Positions 1 through 10,850 of a stretch of DNA of 64,000 bases are shown piece after piece (the first letter of the stretch is position 1; the number at the start of each line of letters is the position of its first letter). Position numbers and translations under genes: made by a program. The notes under the pieces were generated by a model, which saw only the letters and a list, made by a program, of their open reading frames with translations, was not told the origin of the DNA and did no database searches. Source of the DNA: Dactylorhiza incarnata (lineage: Eukaryota > Streptophyta > Magnoliopsida > Asparagales > Orchidaceae); contig JAWHQI010000051.1 of NCBI GenBank assembly GCA_033032865.1, positions 11,240,001-11,304,000 of the forward strand. Direction: 5' to 3'.

Positions 1-260
1 GGAGATGATCCAAACACCTGTAAGCACAGCAAACCAGCTGGGATTATACCTCCATCACCAATCAAACACAGAAAAAGGATTGGGGAGCACCATGTGCTTA
101 CCCCCAATGACAAGGAGCGCAAATGCACACCAAAATGGGCCTAAGAGTGCACTTAGCATGGAATGATGAATATGTATGAAAACATGCCTAAAGTGTAGTG
201 CGCAGACTAGATAATTGGCCCAGATGAGCCCATAAATGTTTATATAAATGGTACTCATCA
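1..260 (-). repeat. G1 3' LTR, truncated by window start
   Basis: Positions 1-34 match 5744-5777 and 35-260 match 19148-19373, which are the two parts of the G1 5' LTR. On the minus strand the LTR begins TGATGAGTACC at 260, right after the PPT at 261-273. Confidence 0.9.
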
Positions 261-273
261 CACCCCCAGACTT
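261..273 (-). promoter_or_regulatory. G1 polypurine tract
   Basis: On the minus strand this reads AAGTCTGGGGGTG and directly abuts the 3' LTR start. It is identical to the G3 PPT at 35573-35585. By position it would prime plus-strand cDNA. Confidence 0.85.
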
Positions 274-2556
274 AACCAATTGCACGTATCGGGCAAACTA
301 CTCAGCTCTCCGTCGGAACAATTGGGTGTTAGAGTTAGTTTGAGCGGTAGAGACCCATGCGAAGTCGCATGCTCACGTGCGTAGAAATACGTTAGAATAT
401 AATTTAACTCAAGATTTTATTTAACTATTTCTAGAATAGTAATTCGAAATCTAGTTTACTAGGATGGTGAATCACGGTGAATCTTTCGGTCGCGCACAAG
501 GGAAAATAGCGTGACTAATGAGTAGAGTATTACTCGAATCAAAGCTCGGGAAAATCTCCTAAGAAATCCATCAAAGTCGGTGTCCTTAGGCTTGCACGTT
601 CGCACTCTCTTTACTGCATGAGATAACTTATATCTAAAATCAATAGGACTCATAGGTTAGGATTTGGCTTAGGTTGAGTTCAGGTTAGATAAGTAGAAGA
701 ACGATGGGCATCACACGCAACATAGCCTGAACACTCACGAGTGTAAAATCACCAAAACAACAAATTAAAGATCTACACAACACCCCCAGACTTCAACTGG
801 ACACTAGGTGTGTGCTAAGTCGATCAAACATTGTTTTGTCGAGAGATTGCATTTGAAAGTTCTTTTTGTAACCATTTTTTTTCTTTTTCACTTCTCGACA
901 AATAAATCTTTTATAAGCACTTTACAACTTCTCTTTTAGCATTCTCAAAGCTACCATACACATCAAAGATAACACCAGATGTGATAGAAATATAAATTTC
1001 ATTCAAACACATATGTTGGTGCGAATATAGGTTTGGCTGTATGGCTTTGGTGAAATTTAAGTGGAGCTAAGCAAGAAGGATAGGTAGGCTCAAGTTGGCT
1101 TGCAAAGGTGATTAAGATGGTTAGGATTTCAAAAGCACAAACAGATCAAGAGACGACCTATATCACGCTTTATAACGAGCTATTCAACGCAATCGGTTCA
1201 AGAGTCGCCTAGTGCAAGTTCTAGCCACCGAGAAAGGTTATCCTTCCTTCTGACCCTAGTAATAAGCTACTACTAATCTAGCTACACTCGACCTTATGCT
1301 ACAATTGGATTCACTGGATTCACCGCTAGAGTAAAATAAATTGCAGCTACTATAATAGAAATAATTAAATTATTACATTGAATTTTATTCTACTCTAATT
1401 GAATTTCTAGGCGTGATGGGAGCACTCAACTAGAGCACTACTCAAGTCGACATTTTTCTCCACCCTTCACTCCTACACTAACAATCCAATTCTTACGAGC
1501 GGGGAACCTCGCAGCAATACCCAATAAGCGCGCGGGATCAAGTACGCGTGAACTAGGTGCAAGTGTATGCAATGTGTGCAACAAAATTAAAAATCCTAAC
1601 TCAGCACAGTCTAACATGCTATGCAAAGTGCGTGCACGTGCATAACTCGAACTCTCCCCCAGACTTGACAAAACCCAAATAAAATACAGAATTCAAGAAT
1701 AAGGAAAGTAAGGGTAGAGTGGATCTATGCTCATGAATGAGCATGCCAGAAGTGCGGTCAAGTCCATCTTTAGGGTTCTCCTTCCTCTTCCTCCAAGCGA
1801 GTTCACACCTGCATTGTTAGCAAAAAAATAAACGAACAAAACATAATAAGGATTAAATAAGCACATGGAACCGGGGGGTTCCCATGGGTTGTCTCCCAAG
1901 AAGCCCTTTTGTTTAACGTCCTTAAAGGTGGACCGAATACCTGTATTAATGTTTGATAGCAGCAGTTATGAAAAATGTTCCAAACTAAATAAAAACACAA
2001 CACAGCATAACAGATTAACACAGCACGACCAAAAATTGGAGACCCTATCACGTATCAACTATATGATGATTTATGGTGGTTCTCCCCAGCCACGCGAGAT
2101 GGAAGGGAGGTGAAGGCTTTAGGGCCCAAGGAGGATGTCTCCCCCTTGCCCCTAACCTCCTCCTTCTCGCGCCGGAGGGCAGCGGAGCGTGCGCCACTCA
2201 ATAGTCTTTCTTGTTTAAGCTTCTCCACTGTTGGAGAGCGCCAACGTTGATAAACTTCAAAATTTCCCACCTTGGTGGTGGGTGGCTTCACTTCCGTTGC
2301 CGCTATGGCAACTAGATTAGCCCAAGAGACAAACTGTTTAAGAAGTTTATTACAAGATTTCTTGCTAGATAAAAATGGGACGTTGTCCCGAGTTAAGTTC
2401 TACTTGGCGGGTTCAGAAACGAGGCTCTCCTTCCTTTCCGGGGCACATTCCTTTCGAAAGATAGCTTCTTCTTCTTTTCCGCTCGACTGCTCCTCTTCCT
2501 TTTCTCCCTCCAACGATACTTTTTCTTTTCTGTCTTTTGCATTACTCAGAGAGTCA
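274..2556 (-). other. G1 3' untranslated region with two upstream PPT-like copies and the GCGCT-type motif
   Basis: A 2.3-kb stretch between the protease-like ORF and the PPT without a convincing gene. It holds an exact PPT copy at 781-793, a near copy (GGGGGAG ending) at 1654-1666, and at 1884-1937 a motif also found after pol in G2, G3 and G4. Around 2055-2600 the minus strand has short Glu/Lys/Ser-rich reading frames that may be the decayed C-terminus of the polyprotein; I cannot assign them. Confidence 0.6.
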
Positions 2557-3102
2557 TCAGTAATAAATTGGGGGGAAGCGAGACAATGTTTTAGCTGCAA
2601 TCTTGGGGCAAGTAGGGGGTGTTACCTTACTAGGTAAGATAACATACCCCGCAGAGAAATCCAAAGTAGCACCGCTCTCTTTCAAGAACGACACTCCCAA
2701 AATGGGAATAGATTGATTCTCATGGGGTCCCAATACTTGGAAATCGGCGACCACCACCGTCCCCTCGACTATAACTTCAACATTTTTCACTTCTCCCTCC
2801 GCCTGAATGATAGTCCCGTTAGCAAGCACTAAGGACATCCGGTCATCTGAATTTATTTCAAGTTGCAACTTAGCAACATCCTGTAATGCAAGGATATTGC
2901 GGGATGAACCAGAATCACACAAGACAGTAGTTTCAACATTATTGATGGAGCATGTGATAACAAACTCACTTGGGTCACTTACTTCCGCATCGACAAGACT
3001 CTTCCCTTGATTGATTGGATTCTTTTCAGTGTTGCTGGGAAGGGTCCCTTGTGAACGCTCGGTCAACACTTGAGCCAATTGGCCCAATTGCGTCTCCAAG
3101 TT
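2557..3102 (-). pseudogene. G1 retropepsin-like aspartyl protease region (with gag tail)
   Basis: An open stretch of about 180 codons on the minus strand. The first 30 residues resemble the Athila Gag tail found in G2 and G4 (LETQLGQLAQVLTER; compare [15 protein letters not shown] in G2). A protease-like domain follows with active-site motif LCDSGSSRN near residue 60, a hydrophobic strand and ILGVSFL near residue 137. The active site is DSGS, unlike the DLGAS of the G2, G3 and G4 proteases. No ATG opens the frame; a TGA lies just upstream (about 3103-3105), so it was probably translated as part of Gag and is now cut off. It ends at 2557 with no RT after it. I infer a Gag-protease element that depends on others for RT and integrase; a chimeric origin is also possible. 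Confidence 0.65.
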
Positions 3103-3323
3103 TCACATGGACGCGGTTTGGTTAGCCATATTAGAGTTGGCAACTTCCATAAATCTCTCCATCGTTTCCTCTAGATTACTTTACTTAGGGGCTGGGGCAC
3201 CTTGAGTATAACCCGGATGAGGCGGCCTCGGTTGACTTCTGGAGGCACAAGCATTATGGTGCAGCCCCGGTTGCCATCGTTGCCCCGCCGCATTTGGGTT
3301 CCATGAGAAATTCGGGTGATTCC

Positions 3324-4424
3324 TCACACCCGAATTATAAACATTGCCGTAGGGTGCGCCCTAGCTTGATTTCCAACATAATTAACAGATTCATTTAAAT
3401 TAAAATGTGAAAATTCACCTGACAGCTCGCTACCTGGGCATTCGAATGTGTGGTGACTACCACCTCCACATCCTTCACAAGTAATGCTAGAAGCGGGAGC
3501 AGCTGCAGGAGGTAATGAATCCACGAAAAAAAGTCCCCAAGCGCTTCTCGGTGCATTTCTCCCCGCAGTCCAGAAGGTGCTGTGAGAGGCGGTGTCTTGC
3601 AGAATCCTAAGAGCTTCCTCCGGTGTATGGTTCATCAAGGTCCCTCCAGCAGTAGCGTCAATCATTGCCCGGTGGTTGGGCTCAATGGAGAAGTAGAAGG
3701 TTTCCACAATGTTCCATGGCTGGAGCTCATGGTTCGGGCATCTGCGAAGAAGGTCACTAAGACGCTCCCAAGCCACTGCGAGAGTTTCTTGATCTGCTTG
3801 ACGGAAAGTGGCGATCTCCCGCCGAAGGCTCACAATTTTGTCTACCGGGTGGAATTTAGCGAGAAATTTGGATGCGAGAGCATCCCATGTTGCAGCAGTT
3901 CCTGGAGGAATAGTGTGGAGCCAGACCTTTGCTTTGTCACGCAACGAGAATGTGAACAGTCTCAGCTTGACTGTTTCATCAGGAATTCCTGCGTAACGGA
4001 AGGTCCAGCAAATATTGGAGAACTCCGCCAAGTGAAGATGCGGGTCTTCACTAGGCATCCCAGAGAACTGAGTGTTGTTGCGGATGATGTTCAGGATGGC
4101 CGGTTTGATCTCAAACTGGTTGTACATGATGTTAGGCCCGAACCCTGGATACACACTCCCAGCTGTTGGAGTGGTATAATCTCTCATTGTTCGGGGTCTC
4201 GGTCTAACCGCCTCCTGCTCATCCTCCAGATGATTCTGCCCCACATGGGGCATTCTAGGATTCACATCCTCTCTATCGTTGGTTGCTCTCGGTTCATCTC
4301 CGGGGTTAAGGTTATCTCCCATTGCCGCTTGCACAGCTGCAGCACGCCTTAGTGCGCGAGCAGCCCGTTCAATTTCAGGATCGAAGGGTACTACTTCCCT
4401 TCCGGCTTGTCTCTGCATGCACAA
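3324..4424 (-). pseudogene. gag: G1 Gag (capsid/nucleocapsid), truncated by frameshift
   Basis: 366 codons from an ATG at 4424, about 90 bp inside the PBS, so the start is well placed. Residues about 100-260 match the plant retrotransposon Gag (Retrotrans_gag) domain: hydrophobic blocks such as LRLFTFSLRDKAKVWL, then FLAKFHPVDK, then ETLAVAWERLSDLLRRCP. Near residue 320 there is a CCHC zinc knuckle, CEGCGGGSHHTFEC, followed by the YVGNQ motif typical of Athila-like Gag. The frame breaks at about 3324, and homologous sequence (NHPNFSW) continues in another frame through 3300-3100. It would form the virus-like particle and bind RNA. It is the only one of the four Athila-like Gags here that keeps a zinc knuckle. 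Confidence 0.82.
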
Positions 4425-4510
4425 AAAGAAGACAAAAAGAAAAAAAATAAAATAAAAAACAACTGCTCCTATAACAATGGTTCACAACACAAAACATTAC
4501 ATGCCTGCAT

Positions 4511-4528
4511 TCCCCGGCAACGGCGCCA
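4511..4528 (-). promoter_or_regulatory. G1 primer binding site (tRNA-Asp)
   Basis: The minus strand reads TGGCGCCGTTGCCGGGGA, complementary to the CCA-terminated 3' end of plant tRNA-Asp. A six-base spacer AGTTTT (4529-4534) separates it from the LTR, exactly as in G2, G3 and G4. Confidence 0.92.
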
Positions 4529-4534
4529 AAAACT

Positions 4535-5777
4535 TGATGCGTGTTCGGTAAGTGCACCGGTCGCTGTCAAGTAATAATTATGGGAATTGTTTCCCCGAAT
4601 GTCGATCTCTTGAGGAATGCAGGATATGGTGAATGAATTGCGTTGTGAGTCAATTGTTACGCGAGCGAAGAAAGTAAGATCAAAGGGCATTGTGATTGGT
4701 GTCCTAAGCTATTGCAGGAATAAGAGAGATGCGGGTCGAAAGTACCGCTTCGCAAAGTGGGGGTGAGTGCAGCGGCCGCGATGCTGCGCTTCGGTAAGCG
4801 GGAGAAATGGCCACAGAGCTGGGTTTTGTGAGGGTCGTATTCACCTCTTCGCCAACATCACCACTAGCAATTGCTAGATGGCTTCACATGCAAACAACTC
4901 AGAATATCACAACGAAAAGCAAAGCGATTCTCATAATCATAGCATCATTGCACATGAACATCAAACAAGGATCTGTAACATAAATCTAACAAGAGTTCAT
5001 TACAACAACACTAAGGGAAGCACAAGCTCAAGGTTTAGAAAGGACCCAACAGAAGATGCCACTGTATCCTGGGTTCTCGGCCGGAATGAGAGGTTGTTTA
5101 GCTCTCTCTGGGCTCGGCCCTCAGATGGTGTGCGGACTCGAAGGAGGCTGCCACTTCTCTAGCGATCTACATCACTTCTATGGTCTCCAAGATGAAGAAT
5201 GCTTGAACTCGTGGTGGAGAAAGCTTGCAAACGATCCGGGATGGAAGTATGGTGGAGGAGATCACTGGATGCGGTCTCCTAGGGTGGAAGGAGTGAAAAT
5301 GGTGGGCTTCTCTGGCTTTTCCCCTGAGGGGAATCGTACTCCCCGGTCGTCTCATCCAAGAAACAGATTTCCTGCTTTAAATACTAAACAGGCAGAATTT
5401 TAGTAACGCACGGGCGAACGCACGACCATGCGCTGCCCGGGCGTTATTTAACGATTAAAATGGCTTGAGGAAGAAGAAGCAGCACCCGTGCATTTTACTC
5501 ACGCACGGGCAAACCCGCCCGTGCATAGAGACGCACGGACAAATTCTGATTGGCTAAAAACAAGGCTAAACAGGGTGATCGTGCGATTCCTTCGCGCACG
5601 GGCGAATCTGCCCGTGCGTAAAACACACGATCAAATTCAGATTGCAGGTTTTCTCCCTAGATGAAAGTGCACGACCACAGCCGTCCGTCCGTCAAGAAAA
5701 CGCACGACTGTGCGATATGCACACTCATGAATATTGGGAAAAAGGAGATGATCCAAACACCTATAAGCACAGCAAAC
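4535..5777 (-). repeat. G1 5' LTR, proximal part (U5-R and part of U3)
   Basis: Starts at the PBS spacer and runs to the G2 insertion. A TATA-like TATTTAAAG lies on the minus strand at 5375-5383. Upstream of it, at about 5405-5700, is a GC-rich cluster of GCACGGGCG and CGCACGACC-type repeats. The 3' end of the LTR (4535-4625) is strongly similar to the G3 LTR end. Confidence 0.88.
5773..5777. repeat. Target site duplication of G2, left copy (CAAAC)
   Basis: CAAAC at 5773-5777 and at 19143-19147 flank G2 exactly. The G1 LTR continues on the far side, which proves insertion into that LTR. Confidence 0.95.
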
Positions 5778-8219
5778 TGATACGCTTTTTAATTGGTTTG
5801 TTTCTCTCTTTTCTTTGTTAGAAAGAGAGAAAGAAAAGGAAAAGCTCTTTCTTCCTTTTCGATTCAACCTTGGGCGGACGTTTTCGAAGAGCCCCGCGAG
5901 TAATCCTACTTCGAGGAATTATCCGTTATCCTATCGAAGGATAGAAGTAACGGACTCTTTCTCTTTCGAAATATCGAGGATTCCTCCTCGGCCGCGTCCT
6001 TTGAAGGCAGAATGAAAAGAAAAATAAAGCTACTTTACTTTTAAAATTTAAATTGAAAGCTTTTTGAAAATATTGTTGCAACAATTTTTTAAGTAGTTGC
6101 AACAATTCTTTAAGAGCGTTTTAAAACTTCTTTTACCTTGAGCTAGTTGCAACAACCAAAGAGGCGTTGCAACAATTTTTTAGTGTTTTTTAAAAGAGTT
6201 TTAAAGAGTGCTTTAGAGAGAAAGCTTTTGGGTTTATGTAATTATCCGGACTAAAATCAATAAAGGCAAGTGGACCTTATCGATAGTAGTATAGGATATT
6301 TCTTTTGAAATATCAAGGTCGTATTTTTCCAAGGTCGTATCGATTATTTCTACTTGTTAGGAACGCGCTATTATCTTATCGAGAAGAGTTTGAAGATTTT
6401 TATGATTTTATAGAAAAGTTAGTGACGAAAACGATGACTATCGCGGGCTTGGTGTGCGTTTAGCAAAAACCAAGAAAAGCGATGAAAAGAAAAAGAACGA
6501 AAACGTTAATTTGAAAAGTAGTTTTGCTTAGAAATTTTTAGGGTTTTATGAAACTATAATGATAACTACGGCGATAATTAGCGATTGAGCGGAGCGCGTG
6601 ATTAAGCAAAAAGCAAATATATAAAAGATAAAAGACGCACTAATTGAAAACTCACGCACTCTACGGAATTAAAATTAAAGCGGTAAATTGCAGAAATTGA
6701 AGAAATGCGATCCCTACCCAAATAGGTAGAGGGGAAATAAATGCGTGAGCAAGTCCTATCCAAACGGATAGGCGGGAAATAAATGCGTGAGCAAGTCCTA
6801 TCCAAACGGATAGGCGGGAAATAAATGCGTGACAGAAATGGAAACTATTCGGTTACAAAAAAGGCGCAAAATTTATTCACCTACACACACGCACTCTACT
6901 TGAAATTGAAATCTAAGTTAAAAGAAAATAAAATCTATGCTCATAAACACACACACTCTTCTTTAATGAAATCTAATTAAAAATAAAACAAAACTAATCT
7001 CATACACTCACACACACAACAATAATGAAAACTAAGTTAAAAGAAAAGAAAAGCTATACTCATACACTCACCCACACTAACAATAATGAAAACTAAAATA
7101 AATACAAATTACTCTCATACACACACACACTTACAAAAAGAGACAAAGAAAGTGAAAACAACAAAATAAAACAAAACAAAACAATTTAATTAACCACCTA
7201 CACTCACACACACTAATAACAAAACATCTAAAAATTATAACAAAACTAAAAACAAGATAATTACTCTCATACACTCACACACACAAATTAAAAAGATGAA
7301 AACTAATTAAAATTACTAAATTACTAAATTACAAAAAACTAAAAATAAAAAGAAAAAGAAAAAGAAAACACACACACACTTCCAACAAAACAAAGAGAGA
7401 GAGAGTGTGATAAAACAAGCCAACTATTTCATTTCCATAATAAAAAGATTACAAAAAACAAGAGAGAAAAAGAGCACAAAATTACAAAAACATAAAAACT
7501 AGTTGGATCAAAACCTTAAGAATAAGCTCTTAAAATTTTTGAACCCTTGGACTCAGCTGAAACTGGCTATTTATAGAAAAAATTTTTGGATTACACGCCC
7601 TCGGACACGGGCGTGTCTGAGGGCGTGACACGGCTTGGGGTGCGAATAGCCAGAACAGCTGGATCCAGGCAGGCATCTGGAAGGCTTGACCGGCGACTTC
7701 GGAAGTACACGGGCGTGTTCCAAGTAACACGGGCGTGTTCGATGTCGGCATTGTGTTGTCGGCTGCTGGGCGTGACGGGCGGCGTGTCCTTTGTTCTTCC
7801 GAAAGAAATTGAGGGGTCACGGCCTCGGTCACGGGCGTGACCTGATCACGGCCGTGACAGTGGGCGTGACATTGACATCTTGGCTCGAATCTGGGCTTGG
7901 TCATTCAACACGGGCGTGACTGATGTACACGGCCTCGGTCACGGGCGTGACCGAGGGCGTGACTTGATGTTTGAGTTGGAAAAAGAGCAGGGAAAAGAAA
8001 ATGTTAGGGATTAGTGAACACGCCCTTGGACACGGGCGTGACCAAGGGCGTGACTTAACAAAATTACAAAAACTTTACAAAAATTAAAATAAAACTAAGT
8101 TAAAAACAAAAATAACAAAAACAAACATTTTATTCATTAATTTACATATATTATTTAGAAATGTAATTAAAATTATACTAAAAATTATAAAGAAAAATGC
8201 GTATATTTACTATTCATCA
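5778..8219 (-). repeat. G2 3' LTR (2442 bp)
   Basis: Near-identical to 16699-19142. Read on the minus strand: U3 begins at 8219; a GC-rich array of CACGGGCGTGA-type repeats lies at about 7595-8055; a TATA box CTATAAATAG lies at 7567-7576; CA-rich and CT-rich simple sequence lies at 6880-7400. A duplicated 42-bp segment lies at about 6743-6830, and repeated TTGTTGCAACAA-type palindromes lie at 6070-6180. Short ORFs inside are not credible genes. Confidence 0.95.
7595..8055 (-). repeat. G2 LTR promoter-proximal palindrome array
   Basis: About a dozen copies of CACGGGCGTG(A/T) and its complement, many arranged as larger dyads (for example ACGCCCTTGG...CCAAGGGCGT at 8022-8052). The array lies just upstream of the minus-strand TATA box. 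The same array occurs at about 18518-18978 in the other LTR. Confidence 0.85.
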
Positions 8220-8231
8220 AACACCCCCATA
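8220..8231 (-). promoter_or_regulatory. G2 polypurine tract
   Basis: The minus strand reads TATGGGGGTGTT directly before the 3' LTR start. A related copy occurs upstream at 9885-9900. Confidence 0.8.
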
Positions 8232-8237
8232 CTTAAG

Positions 8238-8260
8238 CTTTTGCTATTCCAGAGCAAAAG
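8238..8260 (-). other. G2 hairpin beside the PPT
   Basis: CTTTTGCT and AGCAAAAG form a perfect 8-bp inverted repeat with a 7-base loop, starting seven bases from the PPT. An equivalent hairpin lies in G4 at 48574-48594. Confidence 0.7.
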
Positions 8261-9884
8261 TAAGGGATACCTATAAGACGTTTAATAAAATTTCTAATTT
8301 ACTAAAGTTTTTATTAAATCAAAAGTAAGATCGAAATAAATTTAGGGTATTTAAAGAGGTAAGTCCAAAACTATGAAAGTAATTTAAAAAGAGCGAAAAA
8401 ATTTTAGCGAGACTTCTAAAGTTAGCTAAATAGCGTCGATTATTGCAGTCTTTGGTACCTTTTAATTAGAATAGAATTATATAAAACTTTAACCTTTTTT
8501 AAGAAAGCTTTTAAGAATAAATAAAGCCTACTAATTATGCTCTCTCAAACTTTTTTAAATTAAAATCTAGGAACAATTTTATTGGCTAAGGGGTAGGGGA
8601 AAAGAGGTAGCCTTGGCAAAAAGAAGAGTGCTTGGATATAGGGGTGACGGATTTTATCCTCTCACCCCACCTTTTTGGTGGTTTTGCTTTGGTTCCCAGC
8701 GTTGGTTTACGCGGGATAATTGAAATCTTTTCTAAACTTAACCCAATGCCCGTGTTTACGGAATTAAATTCCCATTGACACGGGATTTCTTTTAACAATA
8801 TTGGGTGCCTGTGTTTACGGAATTATTTATTCCCATTGACACAGGATTTCTTTTAAAAACTTCTTCTTTTACTTTTTTTATGCCAAGCTAAAGGGGTGTT
8901 TATACTTTGGTTTCAAGAGAAATTCTAGATTAATAAAGAAAGATTTTGAGAGCAAGTTTAGTAGATTAAAAACATTCCTAAAGTTTCACAAGTTTAGAGT
9001 TAGAATAATTGAATCTAAAGATGGTTTGCCAATATAATACAAAAATGAATCTATTTAGGGTAAACTCGAGGTAGTGCTAAAAGTTCTGTTCTCAAATTAA
9101 ATTAAGATCGCAAGATTTTCTTTACTACTGAAAATTCCTCAATTTAAATTTTTCAAACTATGAAATAAATAAAATTGATTTAGCAAATCATAAATAATGA
9201 AAAGCGCTTAGAGATAAAACTAACCTCGCCTTGGGAATAACAAAAAGCTAAGTAGGGGTTTTATTTTATTTTTGGGTTTTTTTTTTTTTTTTGATAAGTT
9301 TTTCATATATTTTTTTTTTTGTTTTTAAGATATGATTTTTTTTTTTGATTTTTGATTTTCTTTATAACAAAATGCATAAATAAATACAAGATTTTTGATT
9401 TTTCTAAGATATTTTTTTTTCATCATATTTTTTTTATTGTTTTAATTTTGTTAAAAATATGTACATATATAAAAAAAAAGGAAAAAAAAGAAAGAAAGAA
9501 AAGAAAATAAAAGAACATAAATATTTTTGGTGTTATGACAAAATTAATTTTGTTATAACAAATTTTTAAGTACTTTTTTCATCATTTTTTTAATTTGATT
9601 TATAACAAAAAACATATGTAAATACATATATATTTACATTAATACTAAAAAAGGAAAAAGAAAGACATTTTTTTTTGAATGTTATGACAAAATTTTTGTG
9701 AATTTTGTTGTAACAAATTTTTTGTAAAACTTTTCATCTTTTTTTTTTTTTTTTTTGGATTTTGATTTTATAAATAAGGTTTATTTATATACAAATAAAG
9801 ACATAAATATAAAACATGTAAATTTTTTTGGATTTTTCATTTGATAAGGGAGGGGCAAAAATAATTACAAAAAAGAGGGAAAAC

Positions 9885-9922
9885 ACGCCCCCATACTTAA
9901 AACCAACATTGTCCTCAATGTT
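9885..9922 (-). other. G2 second PPT-like tract plus 7-bp dyad
   Basis: The minus strand has AAGTATGGGGGCGT next to AACATTG-AGGA-CAATGTT, a perfect 7-bp stem with a 4-base loop. G4 has the same pairing at 49143-49182. Confidence 0.65.
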
Positions 9923-10594
9923 GAAGGTAAGTGTGAGGAACGAAAATATTTACAAAAAAGACGAAGATTTTAATTACAAGAAAGAGAAGAAAAAAAAATT
10001 AAATTTACAAGAATAGTTACAAAATAAAAAAAAAAGGGACTCCACGAATATATACAAAATTGTTTTTTTTGGTTTGTTTTAGTTTTCCGAAATGTACAAA
10101 ACACGAATAAAATACGTATAGAAGAAGTTAAAAGTATATATGTGATCATATATTTTTTGGGTATGATAAAAATAAATTTTTATCATCTTTTTATGTTATG
10201 ATTTATATTGTAAACATTTTTTTTTTGTTGTTTTGGTTTTAATTTGAAAATGCATGTTTTAAAATATATCTAAATTTTAAGAAGGATAAAATAAAGAAAA
10301 TAAAGAGAAAACTTTAAGATAAAAACCAAGGAAGAAATAAGAGAAATAGAAAGGTAAAAGCAACGGGGTTTTCTTGTTTCGAAATATCGACAAAAATCCC
10401 CTCTCGGGTCTGTCGAGTAATCCTACTTTGAGAAACTTCCTATTGTCTTATCTGAAAATTTCCCAAAATTCTTTTTGATTTTCGTTTTAAAGTTTTTGCA
10501 TTATTTTATTTTGTTTTATGTTTTTCTTTGAAAAAAAAAAAGAATGATAATTTAAAATATGCATAATTATTAATATTTATTATTTTTTTTCATT

Positions 10595-10695
10595 TTATTA
10601 TTATTATTTATTTATTTATTATTATTATTTATTATTATTGTTATTTATTATTATTATTATTTATTATTATTATTATTTATTATTATTATTTTTGT
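10595..10695. repeat. TTA/TTTA microsatellite
   Basis: An interrupted run of TTA and TTTA units of about 100 bp in the 3' UTR of G2. Confidence 0.9.
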
Positions 10696-10850
10696 TTAAG
10701 TTTTTATTTTTTTTTGAAATGAAAATTTATTTCATCATTTTTTTTTTGGTTTTATAAAAAAAGAGCGTAATTGGATAAATATGGGGGTGCCTCCCACGAG
10801 CGCTTTGTTTACCGTCTCGTAGCTCGACGCGTTGGCGGGGTACGATCTTT

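Larger units (their letters stand above)
8261..10850 (-). other. G2 3' untranslated region, AT-rich low complexity
   Basis: No gene seen. It contains long T and A tracts, a TTA/TTTA microsatellite at about 10595-10695, a second PPT-like tract with an adjacent dyad at 9885-9922, and the GCGCT-type motif at 10785-10830 just after the pol stop. Confidence 0.8.

Noticed and set aside
3582..4352. 256-codon plus-strand ORF opposite G1 gag
   Set aside because: Shadow of the Gag frame, which has recognisable capsid and zinc-knuckle motifs.
7530..7904. 124-codon ORF, repeated at 18453-18827
   Set aside because: Lies in the U3 dyad array of both G2 LTRs; present twice because LTRs are duplicated, with no domain.
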